64,000 nucleotides of DNA from Siphonodentalium dalli (GCA_032622095.1 CP136068.1:130643989-130707988), one strand, 5' to 3'; positions 22,936-34,250 are shown, numbered from the stretch's first letter. Notes: generated by a model from the letters alone, not told the origin. A program made the numbers and translations.

Positions 22936-24885
22936 AAGGGTGTATTCGGTCTAGAAACTACAACACGCAATCGGAAAGCTCTCCCTGTTGTGATTAAAAT
23001 GATCCAAGTCCCATTCCGATCGCATAATAATACCCGTTAAATAAATAAATAATACCACCACCGGTATTCAGATATTTCCGTGACTAAACTACGAGTGACG
23101 TAGTTGTGGGAGAGCAAATTAAAAACACAGATTCGGAGCCGGAGTTTATTATGCTGACTACGATGACGCAATCTTAAGACAGCCGATACTAAAATGCGGA
23201 GTCGTATGTGTGCGTGTGGTGTACAGATTACGTCGCTATTCAATGTGTTATCTAATTAATAAAGTAGTGTGACCGCTTTGGCCGTTTATCTGGAACAGAA
23301 GACAATAACTTTGTGAATAAAGTAATTAGTAGCGCCTAGAATGGTTGTTTTTGTAGCCATTAATAACATGCCGGAACGTGTCTGCTTTGGTGAATATATG
23401 GCAGTAGTTAGTGCTTTGATTGTCTCGTATTCACTCGGTGATTTGTAATCACTCAGTGACTATTCATCAGTGTCAGTCGCGAACTTGTTTGCACTCTAAA
23501 ATGCCCCACAGTTAATAGAAAGGACGACGGAGGGTCCCATTCACCTGTTCATACATAAGAAGCGCCCAAATCTTATATAAACACTGTGCTGAATAATGTT
23601 AACTCTATTTAGGAGCTTTTGTTTTTTGTTTTGTGTTTTTATTTTACTTTCGATATAAATAACCCGAGTATCTGTCATCTCCACATATGCCAAGATGCCT
23701 AGTAGATGTAGTGTGTTCGGTTGTGGGCGGGCTAGCGATCACAACACCATACAAAATCACCCATGACATATCGAAATAGAGCACGTTCATAATTGAGAAC
23801 GCTCTTTATTGTCTATACCACGACGAAAACATGGACGCTCTTTATTAGAGGCAATCATTGGATTTTTTCTAGGCTAACAATTAAAAAACATCCTCTCTAG
23901 AAAGTCAATATCTGCATCAAAACGTAAAATAAAACGAAAAAAATAAACAGAAACAGAACAACAAACAGAAACTGAAAAACAATGCCAGGCGAGCCTTCAA
24001 TTAAACAAAATGTTGTTATGCCAAACTGCAGCTTAATTAATAATTATTGTAGTTTCGACAGTCTGTTGTGCATTCGAGTGAATTATTTTGTTTACGCACT
24101 TATCGATCTTGACTGGAAGGATTTTATCAAGCTGTTCACAGTCGTGCACTTCTCCACACAATATGTTTCATGTGAAGAAACAGACATGCATATTAATTAT
24201 TATGACGAATATAAGCCATCATGATACATGTACTAGTACAATAACCACCACCTTTTGAATCACACCCCATTTGTGTTTAATTGTACTCCTATAGCGCACA
24301 ACGGGATAACACTAGTGGGTGAACTAGCTTCTGAAATTGGTACCATACAACGAAGAAGAAGCTATATGGAATAACTGGTATTCTTTCAGAAACAGTTAAA
24401 TTAGTTTCGCACAAAATACCGCTCGCTCATTGCATTTCTGCATAAATTAATCTCATTTCACACAACTTTTATCGCCTCAAAGGGCATTTTAGCCATCATT
24501 ATTCGTTATATAATCCAACATTCTAGCAAATCCAGTTCATAATTCAGCACATTCAAACAGTTTTATTCCGTGATCGCTATTTATCGTAAAGGCCTAGCTA
24601 ATGAACCGCACACTGCAATATTTTATACGTAATTTATCAACTCGTTACGCGATTGGCGGAATTATTTTAAGCTCCACCCACCGCTGTCGATGCAGATGAT
24701 CGGTCATGTGACTGCGTTGTGGTCATGTGATCGCACTCACGTGATTTATATTTACACTTCGGATATTTCCGCGATTTTTTTAATATCATAATAATAATAA
24801 TCCTATCTGTTCGATTTTGAATTTTCTTGGCGAAATGGGTCTGTTAGACATATATTATTAGTATTATGACGATAAAAACAATTTT
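22935..24885. mobile_element. ~1.95-kb insertion in the LINE RT domain (unclassified)
   Basis: The LINE protein path stops after ...RHGIL (near 22930) and resumes at RLIP (24892). The insert contains a THAP-like peptide start at 23695, two ACGCTCTTTAT motifs (23799, 23835), a direct pair of GATATTTCCG(T/C)GA (about 23068 and 24765), and a CATGTGA-rich block at 24700-24745. I could not find terminal inverted repeats or a target duplication. A P-element-type transposon remnant is possible because of the THAP fragment, but that is inference. Confidence 0.5.
23695..23766 (+). pseudogene. THAP-domain-like N-terminal fragment
   Basis: A 23-codon peptide begins MPSRCSVFGCGRASDHN and ends at TGA, with a Pro just before the stop. 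The spacing Met-x3-Cys-x4-Cys followed by a basic residue, and a later Pro, matches the start of THAP zinc-binding DNA-binding domains (C2CH). These occur in P-element transposases and their host derivatives. Only the first Cys pair is present. No GT splice donor is obvious inside it, and the rest of the domain is absent within the insert. It is either the first exon of a broken transposase or a host fragment carried along. Confidence 0.4.
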
Positions 24886-25670
24886 TTTTGACAGACTAAT
24901 TCCTTTAAACTGTATGCCCAAAAGTGGAAAGGATCATGCTGTGTTAGAGAACCAGAGACCACTAACACTACTCTCGGTCCCCTATAAAATACTCACAACT
25001 GCCCTTTCGAATAGAATTAAACCTCTTCTGGAAATTGTGATTAATAGGGATCAAACAGGATTTATGAAAGGGAGATTTATTGGAGAAAACATTAGACTGG
25101 TAGCAGATATGATCGATTTTACAGAGCTAAACAATCAACTGGGCTGTATGCTTTTAATCGATTTTCAGAAAGCATTTGACACCTTGTCGTGTGCTTTTAC
25201 ACAAAAGACTTTAGAAGAATTTAACTTCGGTACATCTTCCATTAGATGGGTTCTAACTCTTTACACGGATATATACTCGTCAATCAAACAATATGGTCAT
25301 CTTTCAGATATAATTAATATACAAAGGGGCTGTATGCAGGGTGACCATCTATCGCCTTATTTGTTTATTCTCTGTGCGGAGATACTGTCAACCCACATAC
25401 GAACAAATAATAACATACGAGGAATTAAAGTAGGTGATAGCGAAATAAAGCTGACACAATATGCCGATGACAAATGTTTTCTGCTCGACGGTTCTAATCC
25501 CAGCATCATGCATTGCATCAACTCCCTAGAACGGTTTTCTGTATTATCTGGACTAAAGATTAACTTCAATAAAACGAAACTTGTGTGGATTGTATCAAAA
25601 CAGAGAAGTGTCAGTTGTCCAGGACTGGTGATTACTTGCAACTTCAAATTACTAGGTGTTAATTTCGACC
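24886..25670 (+). pseudogene. LINE reverse transcriptase core
   Basis: Open frame with the full set of RT blocks: the RLIP entry near 24892, NQRPLTLLSVPYKI (near 24950), DQTGFMKGRFI, FQKAFD (block A catalytic Asp region), QGDHLSPYLF (block B') and QYADDKC, the YxDD catalytic box (about 25459). It then shows LSGLKINFNKTK and LLGVNFDL before being cut at 25671 by the TTAA insertion. The wording is that of the L1/Tx1 clade. This part alone has no internal stops, so it may be younger than the frameshift count in the endonuclease suggests, or preserved by chance. It makes cDNA from LINE RNA at the nicked target. Confidence 0.9.
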
Positions 25671-27250
25671 TTAACCCTTTGAAACCGACTGGCCGCAAAA
25701 GCGGCCAGCCGAAAACGTTCATATACCCGACTGGCCGTTTTTGCGGCCAGAAGCATTCACTGACGTCATAAACCTGTGTGGCATATTTATATATGTTATA
25801 ACCTTTGGTATGTCCACTTATATATATTTAAATTACCCACAGGAACTTCAACAGCGCCATCGGTGCATGTGTATGGGTTTATTGCCGACTATTCGGGGTA
25901 GGAAAATGTGCGCATGAGCAAAAACGATGAATTCGACAAACGTACATTATTTGAAGCGATTCGCTTAACGCTCTACATTGCTGCGCGGTCCGCATGATTG
26001 TAGAATGACACCATTTCAATCACCCTGCTAGGTTAAAATTATTCTTTTAAACATAATCAGTGTTCTGGCATACGTGAGGAAGGCGCATGTCACTTATTTG
26101 ACTCGATTTGTTCGCGCATGCGCATATGAAACAATGATAAATGTATGTGTTCTTGCGTAATATACAATCACATCAAGGACCCCCATAGTATATCAATTTG
26201 CATTATACAGTTGCATGTTTAGACATTGCACCAGAGTAGTCCTGCAAATGTGGAAAGGGACTGCATGGCCACACTACCATATAGCACCATCTACTTGCGC
26301 ATGCGCATTCCAAACTCGTGTCAAATCGTGTATTATTGAGCAATTCTGTAAAGTTTAAGGCATGTGGCACCATTTTAACATGACCATCACCATGCCACTT
26401 GGAGATGTCTAAAATGGGACATACTATCATTGAGTGCACAGGGAAATGGTGCGATTTCGATCACTTGGGTATATGCTTAGAAACCATTGATACCATTAAA
26501 TACAAGTTAGGTTCACTCTTTTGACCAGCTATAGGCCTATCTCAAATTTCACAATAGGGTATTGACAGCATATAAAACGTACTTTCTTATCACGGAATTA
26601 CGATGCTATAAGCTATAATTGCATATTACTTTAAATTTCGGCTAGTTGCCTAGAAACCGTTACCAGCGAGTGATCGTGTGGAAAGGTATACCAATCTTTA
26701 AATATTCAGTGGTCCATGGGAACATACCTATACAGTTTCAGACCTGTGGCTCCATTTGAGCATAACCATCACCATGTACATGCCCAGGAATATCCAATTT
26801 GGGGAAAAATACAATTGGATACACAGAGCAATGGCGTCATTCGATCATTTGGCGTATTGCTTAGCAACCGTTGCTACCCTTAGATACAAGTTAGGTTCAC
26901 TCTTCTGGCCAGATATATCTAAGATTTCACAATAGAGTATTGACTGCATCAAAAACGCCATTTCCTTGGGCTGAATTACGACGATAAAAGCTACAACTGT
27001 ATTTTACTTTAAATATCAGGTAGTTGCCTAGCAACCGTTACCAATGAGTGACCATGTGGCAATATGATCAGATCTTAAAATAATTAGTGGTCCATGGGGA
27101 ACATACATCTAAAGTTTCAGAAACGCGACACCACTTGAACATAAACAAGACCGTATACGCCTAAACACTGCATACTATAATTCAAAATACCACTGGGAGA
27201 CAAGAGTCAGTGTGTCGATCGTTGTGGGGAGTCAGGGTTCAAAGGGTTAA
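25671..27250. mobile_element. piggyBac-like non-autonomous element with TTAA duplication
   Basis: TTAA at 25671-25674 and 27247-27250 flank a 1572-bp insert beginning CCCTTTGAAACC and ending GGTTCAAAGGG. CCC...GGG termini at duplicated TTAA are the piggyBac signature. Taking out the insert and one TTAA makes the LINE reading frame run straight on (FDL then NAENIF), so the insertion was clean and neither flank has since shifted frame. Just inside the left end are GACTGGCCGC/GCGGCCAG short inverted repeats at 25688-25711 and 25728-25750. The body holds two to three ~380-bp tandem units. No transposase is present. Confidence 0.8.
26360..27140. repeat. ~380-bp tandem repeat inside the piggyBac-like element
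   Basis: The landmark 'TGTGGC(A/T)CCATTT..A(A/G)CAT(A/G)ACCATCACCATG' occurs at about 26363 and 26743, with a decayed third start at 27125. 'TACAAGTTAGGTTCACTCTT' occurs at 26500 and 26885. 'GGTCCATGGG(G)AACATAC' occurs at 26710 and 27090. The two full units differ at many positions, so the duplication is old. Confidence 0.65.
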
Positions 27251-27637
27251 TGCGGAAAATATTTTTCACGAAAATTACAGCAATGTGTATCGCCGTATCG
27301 AGGAAACAATTTTGGTGTGGAAAAAACGAAAGTTAACACCCATTGGTAAAATAACAGTAATCAAAACATTTATAATACATCAGTTGAACCATGTTCTTCT
27401 ATCATTAGAAAATCCTAGTAAAAACTTTGTTAAGAAGTTAAATACGTTGATGTTTAACTTCATCTGGGATAAAAAAAAAACTGATAAAATTAAACGCCAG
27501 CAACAAGTCCAGGACTACTCGGAGGGGGGACTTAGAATGATCGATTTAGAAACACATATCGATTCAATGAAAGTATCTTGGAATCGAAGAATTTTATTTA
27601 CAAATAGCATGACTGTAGATTTTTTTCAAAAATAACA
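27251..27637 (+). pseudogene. LINE ORF2 post-RT domain
   Basis: Continues the RT frame after the second TTAA. It contains the L1/Tx1-type 'W..RKLTPIGKITVIKTFI' segment (about 27320-27370), 'FNFIWDKK' and 'EGGLRMIDLETHI', the standard thumb-like region after the catalytic core. Frame is open up to a stop at 27635. Its start codon-like Met in other frames is irrelevant. Confidence 0.8.
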
Positions 27638-28545
27638 AAAACACGAATATCAGAGAAATTATTCAATGAAGAATATATTTGTCGGATTTCAAAGAAAATT
27701 CAAAAATATAAGTTCTGGGTCGAAGTCTTATCGGTGTGGACAAAATTTAATAAAAAAACGATTTCAATCCAAATGTGTTATTCCAGTCAGTGTGGTACAA
27801 TAAGGATATTGTCATAAACGGAGACACAATATACATACAGAAATGGCAAGCGAAAGGAGTGCATACGATTATATATTTTTTTGACGCGAACGGTAACATA
27901 CTTCAGATTTCACAATTCGGTAAGAAAATTTCAATGAAACCGAATTATTTACACTTCATATCTATAACCAAATGTATGATGAAATATATGAAATGCATGA
28001 ACATATCGAGACGAATAATAACAAAAACACATAGACCTAGTATATCTGATAGCTTCCGTATTATTGCAGGAGTTAAGGGACATCAGTACCTAAAACGCCC
28101 AAGGGCAATATGGTTTCAATATAAAATTATTCATAAAATATTAGGTACCAATTATCTTGTATCAACGTTTGTTAAGAATAGTAAAAAAAATGTGATTTCT
28201 GCAATAAAGAAGCATAAACTATATATAACACACCTGTTTTGGGATTGTCACATAACACATATATTCTCGGAAGAGCTGCTTAATGCAATACACATACATA
28301 TAACAGATCAAAATGTCTTATTGTGATTCTCGACAAATAACAAATTGGGATTCTCGACAATTTCACGCTAATTTTCATAAAATATTATATATTTCGTTGT
28401 AAATTTCACTACCCTAATAAACCTACTGTTAGATCTTTCATCAGTTATGCAAAAGAATATTATACAATTTTCCAACATGTTGAAAATAAAAATAAGTATG
28501 CAGATCGATGGGATATACTGAAACCTATACTGCGCCCATAATTAC
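27638..28545 (+). pseudogene. LINE ORF2 C-terminal region, frameshifted
   Basis: After a break at 27640-27770 an open frame 27775-28326 carries the L1/Tx1 C-terminal wording: SVWYNKDI, WQAKGV, IWFQYKIIHKILGTNYLV, and a Cys/His box near THLFWDCHIT. Decayed frames extend to about 28545 (RSFISYAKEYYTIFQHVENK and WDILKPIL). Sequence beyond this has no LINE similarity that I can see. Confidence 0.75.
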
Positions 28546-29030
28546 ATTTGTGGATATGAAACAACAGAAAACACACCGCGTGCTACCAACGTCACACACT
28601 CTGCTGGCTATAATTCCTTTCATCTGCACACCCTTTGAATCCCGACACGACACCACTACAAAATGTATCACTGTTCCTTCCTTGAAATATGTCACAAACT
28701 ATACAAACAATAGATAGTATTTACTAGATTAATGATATAGATATATCAATTCCACTAGTGGCACCGCAGCCATACATGAGATCAGAACCAACAATAATAA
28801 CAATAATCATCGAAGAAATTAAAAAAAACAAATACTTTAAAAACTATATAACTGATACTGTTATTTTACTTTCAGAAATACAAAATCCTGTCACGTGGTT
28901 TCTGTAATGGAGATATGTAAAATTGTGGCATATTTCAAAGGACGAATAAACATATATTAAAAACAAATCTCCATGAATAATATTATGGCATTTCCGCCTA
29001 TATATAGTGGTTCTAGTTAACAGTGTTATA
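28546..29030. other. No recognisable feature
   Basis: LINE 3' flank. There is no obvious poly(A) tail or simple-repeat tail at the junction. Confidence 0.35.
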
Positions 29031-29036
29031 CAGGCC

Positions 29037-29495
29037 TGGAAATTTGTGGATGGCTATTTGATAGCCCTCCTACAGCCCTAGCAAAATTGACTCCATGAGG
29101 GCTATTTTTAGCCCCCCCCCCTAAGCTGGTAAAAACTCGCCAACATGAAATTCACTTTGTGAAATTGTAGCCTGTTAGGACATGTATATAACAAAAAGTT
29201 TCTGCTAATCACTTGACATCTTCTGGTATGTTCTCAGCAACAAAGAACCAGGCTGTGTCCAATGCCACTAGTAATATCCACTGCACAAATTAAACATGAA
29301 TTCAAGAGAAGAGAGGAAGTCTAGGTGTGCTATTAGCCCTTCTAAGGCAACACAAGAGGGCTATTTTCAGCCGTCCTGCAAACTGCCAGGCCTGAGTATT
29401 AACTCAGGTAAAATATCAAAACTGTAAAAGTTTTGAGGAGGGCTATAGCTATTAATAGCCGTCCTGGATTTTCTAGACCGCCAGCCCCGGTTATG
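29037..29495. mobile_element. MITE-like foldback repeat
   Basis: GGCTATTTGATAGCCCTCCT near the left end (29052) mirrors GAGGGCTATAGCTATTAATAGCC at 29440-29460. 'GAGGGCTATTTTTAGCC' and 'GAGGGCTATTTTCAGCC' occur internally at 29097 and 29350. It ends near CCTGGATTTTCTAGACCGCC. An 11-12-base C run follows the first internal copy. There is no coding capacity. Exact ends and duplication are unresolved. Confidence 0.45.
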
Positions 29496-29499
29496 TGTA

Positions 29500-30440
29500 G
29501 ATGTTTACTACAAGTATAATGAAGATGACACACAGTTACACATTATGTATAAAACTGTACATATACTTCAGTTTACCTGAAAAAATATCCATTTTCTACA
29601 CACCAACTGTGAGAGCAAATGCTACCCTATATATATAAGTTCATCAAATGAGTGGCATATGTACAGAGTTTTTCTGAGTGTAAGCGAGACATGTTTGTTT
29701 GATCGAAAACAATAACCACCATGGACACACCATGACGCCATGATTGATAAAAGCGGTTACGTCACAGCCGACTAAACCCGCTACTTACACCTAAATCCCT
29801 ATTTCAACGTTAGGATTCGTCTCAATACTCCTTAACTACTGCATATTGTGACTTACAGTTTCTGGTGTGCTGCATTGGTCCTTTATGTCCCGCTTTATTT
29901 CACGTAGCAACCTGGCCTTAAGATAACTGCCTGGTCTACTGATGGTGTCTGGAAATGAATGAGAAAAATATATATAAATATGAAGCTGTCTTATATGCAG
30001 GGTTTCCACAAGAGAGGAAGTATGTCCCTATCACTTAGTTCAGACACAGATTAATTCCTGTGTTTGTCCCACAGAGAGTGATTACAAACTGGCAGAATTT
30101 ACCAGAATACAATGTATCCACTGAATCGGTTCGACAGTTCAACAACTGAGTGACATGCTTAATGGGTAGGTCGCGACTATTTCGATTATATGCGCGCATT
30201 TATGTTATTCAACTCCAAATAGTAACCCACTGCAGAATAAAAGTCGCTTCTGCAAAATGCCGGATTTGTTTTGATACAGCGCGTCATCAAAGACGACGTC
30301 ACGGAAAAGTATTTTTGAATCGGCGAAATCATGAAAAGCGACGTTCCGTACTTGTGACGTCACAAGTTGAAGACTGCATCATATACTCATCTATGACTGC
30401 ACTGTTCGGTAACGTTGATTAAAATTGGTCGACGCAAGCA
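29500..30440. other. No recognisable feature
   Basis: Unique-looking sequence. A 90-codon ORF at 30150-30422 is rich in Arg and Cys but has no domain that I recognise. Confidence 0.35.
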
Positions 30441-30486
30441 TGCATTTCTATGGAGCCCGGGAGGTGACATGGTAAATATATTTTAT

Positions 30487-30635
30487 AATCCGTGCGCACG
30501 GATTAATAATTCGTGCGCACGAATTAATAAACCGTGCGCACGAATTAATAATCCGTGCGCACGAATTAATAATCCGTGCGCACGAATTACTAATGCGTGC
30601 GCGCGAATTAGTAATCCGTGCGCACGGATTAACAA
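30487..30635. repeat. Subterminal array 1: 21-bp GTGCGCAC units, 7 copies
   Basis: Unit is roughly TAAT(T/C)CGTGCGCACG(A/G)AT. Because 21 is divisible by three, frames stay open and read as repeating heptapeptides (NNPCARI and similar). This is not taken as coding. Confidence 0.8.
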
Positions 30636-31601
30636 TCCCCCTTGCATTTCCCAAGGAATGTCAATGGGGATAAAGTGTCTTCGTTATATGTTGAACTGAA
30701 CATAATACCATTGTTGACTAATAACCCGTCGTCCCCCTATGATGAATTTTACCTGGCGAGCTCCTAACATGGCATGTTTGTGGTATATATATATGGGTGT
30801 GGATAACAGGTGGGGTGGACCAAAAGCTATTGTTTCAATGCCATACCTGCCATGTTGCACGGTGGAAAAATCATTGCACAACGACCCATATGAGTATCTA
30901 TATTATAGAGTTAAGGAAAATGGGATACTCATACTCCCCGTGACCATAAGGCACCGCGGGTCACATCTATATGCCCGTACATGTAAAAACTGTTCAGTCC
31001 GGAACTGGCTTACACATGGGTCTATTATATTCATTTCATCCCACGAAAGGCACTTTACCCCCCCCCCCCCTTCCCTAATTGACCCTCATTCCATCTTCCA
31101 CAAAAATAAATACTGATACATGTCTTCAGTATTTAGTCTTGCTGAAGAGGGTATCCTACATCTTACACTCCATTTCGGCCATTCCTGATATCATATATAT
31201 CGGTATGGTGCAGTCGTCACCGCGCAACGATCCATTATATGCATGTATACTTTAGAGTGAAATATACTGGCATACTATCCGTGAGCATCACATAGCATCC
31301 GGTTTATATATGTATACATGAATGTGCAGTCCGGAACTGGCTTACACACGCGCGGGGCACACTAACTAGTCACCACGGTCCATATGGGCAAATACTCCAA
31401 TCGTGAGCCCATGCACGTGGACACCACAGCCTAATATAATTTGTAACTAAGTAAGCCCTACTGGCATACCCCTCAGGGAAGCACCCACGTATCAAACATA
31501 CTTTCATGTATAATTTGTTGTCGCAACTGCGTTGTAAAGGAGTCCGCAGGCGTGAGGCCATTTTGACTGAATTACCGATAGGACAGTATTTATATATGTT
31601 A

Positions 31602-31809
31602 AACCGTGCGCACGGATTACTAATTCGTGCGCACGGTTTATTAATTCGTGCGCACGAATTAGAAGTTCGTTCGCACGGATTACTATTTCGTGCGCACTGA
31701 TTATTAATTCGTGCGCACGGTTTATTAATTCGTGCGCACGAATTATTAATTCGTGCGCACGGATTACTATTTCGTGCGCACGGATTATTAATCCGTGCGC
31801 ACGGATTAT
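31602..31809. repeat. Subterminal array 2: 21-bp GTGCGCAC units, about 10 copies
   Basis: Inverse orientation partner of array 1, at the right end of element copy 1. Single variants such as GTTCGCAC and GTGCGCACTG break some palindromes. Confidence 0.8.
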
Positions 31810-31886
31810 AAAATATATTTACCATGTCACCTCCCGGGCTCCATACATTTCTATGGAGCCCGGGAGGTGACATGGTAAATATATTT

Positions 31887-32247
31887 TATAATCCGTGCGC
31901 ACGGATTAATAAACCGTGCGCACGAATTACTAATTCGTGCGCACGAAATAGTAATCCGTGCGCACGAATGATTAATTCGTTCGCACGAATTAGTATTTCG
32001 TGCGCACGAAATAATAATTCGTGCGCACGAAATAATAATTCGTGCGCACGAATTAATATTCCGTGCGCACGAATTATTAATTCGTTCGCACGAATTATTA
32101 ATTCGTTCGCACGAATTAGTATTTCGTGCGCACGAAATAATAATTCGTGCGAACGAATTAATAATTCGTGCGCACGGAATATTAATTCGTGCTCACGAAT
32201 TACTAATTCGTGCGCACGAATTAATAGTTCGTGCGCACGGATTAACA
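31887..32247. repeat. Subterminal array 3: 21-bp GTGCGCAC units, about 17 copies
   Basis: The longest array, at the left end of element copy 2. It contains repeated higher-order blocks: the trio with GTTCGCAC, TTAGTATTTCGTGCGCACG and AATAATAATTCG occurs at least twice (31975-32040 and 32095-32160), indicating segmental expansion. Confidence 0.8.
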
Positions 32248-33231
32248 ACCCCCTTGCATTTCCCGAGGAATGTCAATGGGGATAAAGTGTCTTCATTATG
32301 TGTTGAATTGAACATAATACCATTGTTGACTATAATAACACATCGTCGCCCAATGATGAGTTTTACTTGCGAGCTCCTATAACATGGCATGTTTGTGGTA
32401 CGGGTGTGGTTAACAGGTGGGGTGGACCAAAAGCTATTGTTCCAATGCCATACATGCCATATATTGCACGGTGGAACCACCACTGCACAACGATCCATAT
32501 GGGTATCTATATTATAGAGTTAAGGAAAATGGGATACTCATATGCCTACTCTCCGTGACCACATGCAAGGCACGCGGGTCACATATATATGCTCGTACAT
32601 GTAAAAACTGTTAAGACCGGAACTGGCTTACACATGGGTCTCTTATATTCAACTCAGCCCACGAAAGGCACTTTAGCCCCCTCCCTAATTGACCCTCATT
32701 CCATCTTCCACAAAAATAAATACTGATGCATGTTTTCAGTGTTTAGTCTTGCTGAAGAGGGTATCCTACATCTTACACTCCATTTCCGCCATTCCTGATA
32801 TCATATCGATACGGTGCAGTCGTCACTGCGCAACGATCCATTATGCATGTATACTTGAGTGAAATATACTGCCATATACCATCCGTGAGCATCACATAGC
32901 ATCCAGGTTTATATATGTATACATGCATGTGCAGTCCGGAACTGGCTTACACGCGAGCGGGGGGCACACTAACTAGTCACCATGGTCCATATGGGCAAAT
33001 ACTCCAATCGTGAGCCCAAGTGGACACCACAGCCTAATATAATTTGTAACTAAGTAGCCCTATTGGCAGACGGCCGCATACCCCCCCCCCCCCCCCATGA
33101 AGCATCCACGTATCAAACATAGGGCCTACTCTCATGTATAATTTGTTGTCGCAACTGCGTTGTAAAGGAGTCCGCAGGCGTGAGGCCATTTGGACTGAAT
33201 TACCGATAGCACAGTATTTATATATGTTAAA

Positions 33232-33372
33232 CCGTGCCCACGGATTACTATTTCGTGCGCACGCAATAGTAATTCGTGCGCACGGATTATTAATTCGTGC
33301 GCACGGTTTATTAATTCGTGCGCACGAATTATTAATTCGTGCGCACGGATTATTAATCCGTGCGCACGGATT
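33232..33372. repeat. Subterminal array 4: 21-bp GTGCGCAC units, about 7 copies
   Basis: Right-end array of element copy 2. The first unit is altered to GTGCCCAC. Confidence 0.8.
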
Positions 33373-33416
33373 ATAAAATATATTTACCATGTCACCTCCC
33401 GGGCTCCATACATTTC

Positions 33417-33705
33417 GATATTAGGCTGTTCTATTTTTGTTCTTGTCTACCGTACATATGTCGACAATTCACCGATCGGAGTTTGGTCATAATTGTTGAT
33501 CAAATGCCGGCAACAATGCAGTTAACATTCTTGAAATAATTTGGACGGTGCAGAGAGATAGTAGCACTACTCTCGATCGGGATCCAAATAATAGCAGGGA
33601 TGGAATAAAAGTACAGGGGGGGGGGTCGATATAAATAAGAGTACATGGCGCAATATTAATAGTATAGGGGGGATTGTGTGTGTTTCTGATAGACTTATGC
33701 CCACA
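33417..33705. other. No recognisable feature
   Basis: Short unique stretch between the tandem TIR pair and the CACTGCCAAAAATA end. It holds a G run at 33617. Confidence 0.35.
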
Positions 33706-33706
33706 C

Positions 33707-34250
33707 TGCCAAAAATATTTTCTCAATTCAGGAAAAAAAAAATCTTGAAATGAGATATTATCTTGGGAGAATAGCTAGAAAAATAAGAAAAACATATTTT
33801 CTAGGTCAAGAAATGAAAGGGTGGGAAAATTTCTTGTCTGAGAAAATTTCTTTAAGAAAACACAGTAATCTTAGTAAGAAAATCCTAGTAAAAAAATCTT
33901 AGTATAGATTTTTTTTCTTAATGTAGGAAAGATTGTTTTTCTCACATAAGTTTATTTTTCTTGAAATAAGATAAGTTTAAGATACTGCGATTATCTTGGG
34001 AGAATAGCTAGAAATTTAAGAAAGCTATACAATTAATCTAGAACAAGAAATTATATTTTCTATAGTTAGAAATATCGTCAAGATATTTTTTCTTAAGTGA
34101 TGCCAATTTTTTCTAGAATGAGATTTTCTCAAGCAGGAAAATAAATCTAAGTAAGGAAAACAAGTTTTCTTAACTAGGAATATTTTCCCCAATTAGGAAA
34201 GATACATTAGAAAACAATTCTTAATTAAGAAAAACATTTAATTTTAAATT
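33707..34250. repeat. Left CACTGCCAAAAATA end with TTCTTA/TAAGAA subterminal array
   Basis: Starts CACTGCCAAAAATATTTTCTC. It is followed by about 500 bp of irregular repeats of TTTCTTA, TAAGAAA, CTTGAAATAAGAT and ATCTTGGGAGAATAGCTAGAAA (twice, 33761 and 33993). The inverse end lies at 44700-45031. Confidence 0.6.

Larger units (their letters stand above)
21347..28545 (+). mobile_element. Decayed L1/Tx1-type LINE split by two insertions
   Basis: The order is apurinic-type endonuclease (21347-22085), linker (22100-22600), reverse transcriptase N-part (22600-22930), insertion 1, reverse transcriptase core (24886-25670), insertion 2 (25675-27246), post-RT domain (27251-27637) and C-terminal domain (27640-28545). 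Motif spacing and wording (NKSPG, the ITQRHGIL/RLIP junction, YADD, the SVWYN block) are those of the L1/Tx1 group of non-LTR retrotransposons. Without the insertions the ORF2 would be near 3.7 kb, normal for this group. Several frameshifts make it inactive. No poly(A) tail or target-site duplication was resolved at the 3' end. Confidence 0.85.
30449..31845. mobile_element. TIR element with palindromic subterminal arrays, copy 1
   Basis: Begins TATGGAGCCCGGGAGGTGAC and ends with its exact reverse complement at 31845. Just inside each end is an array of a 21-bp palindromic unit around GTGCGCAC (30487-30635 and 31602-31809). The unique core (about 30640-31590) has no transposase. CATTTC stands on both sides (30443-30448 and 31846-31851), consistent with a 6-bp target duplication. 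The core ORF 30739-31116 has no recognisable domain. Superfamily unknown: a 6-bp duplication has been described for Dada and Polinton types, but the ends here match neither clearly. Confidence 0.7.
31852..33410. mobile_element. TIR element with palindromic subterminal arrays, copy 2
   Basis: A second, head-to-tail copy of the same element, separated from copy 1 only by CATTTC and followed again by CATTTC (33411-33416). The left array (31887-32247) has expanded to about 17 units, while the right array (33232-33372) has about 7. The core is close to identical to copy 1 with small indels, for example around 32395 (a TATATATATG stretch missing) and 33081 (a long C run). So the two copies are recent relatives. 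Confidence 0.7.

Noticed and set aside
30415-32285. Long ORFs made of repeating NNPCARI or RAHELLI heptapeptides on both strands
   Set aside because: They are translations of a 21-bp palindromic array; 21 is a multiple of three, so all frames stay open. Both strands give ORFs, which is the mark of repeat structure and not of a gene.
30487-33372. CRISPR-like array (regular palindromic repeats)
   Set aside because: There are no unique spacers: units are head-to-tail 21-mers with near-identical linkers, in a eukaryotic sequence and bounded by TIRs.
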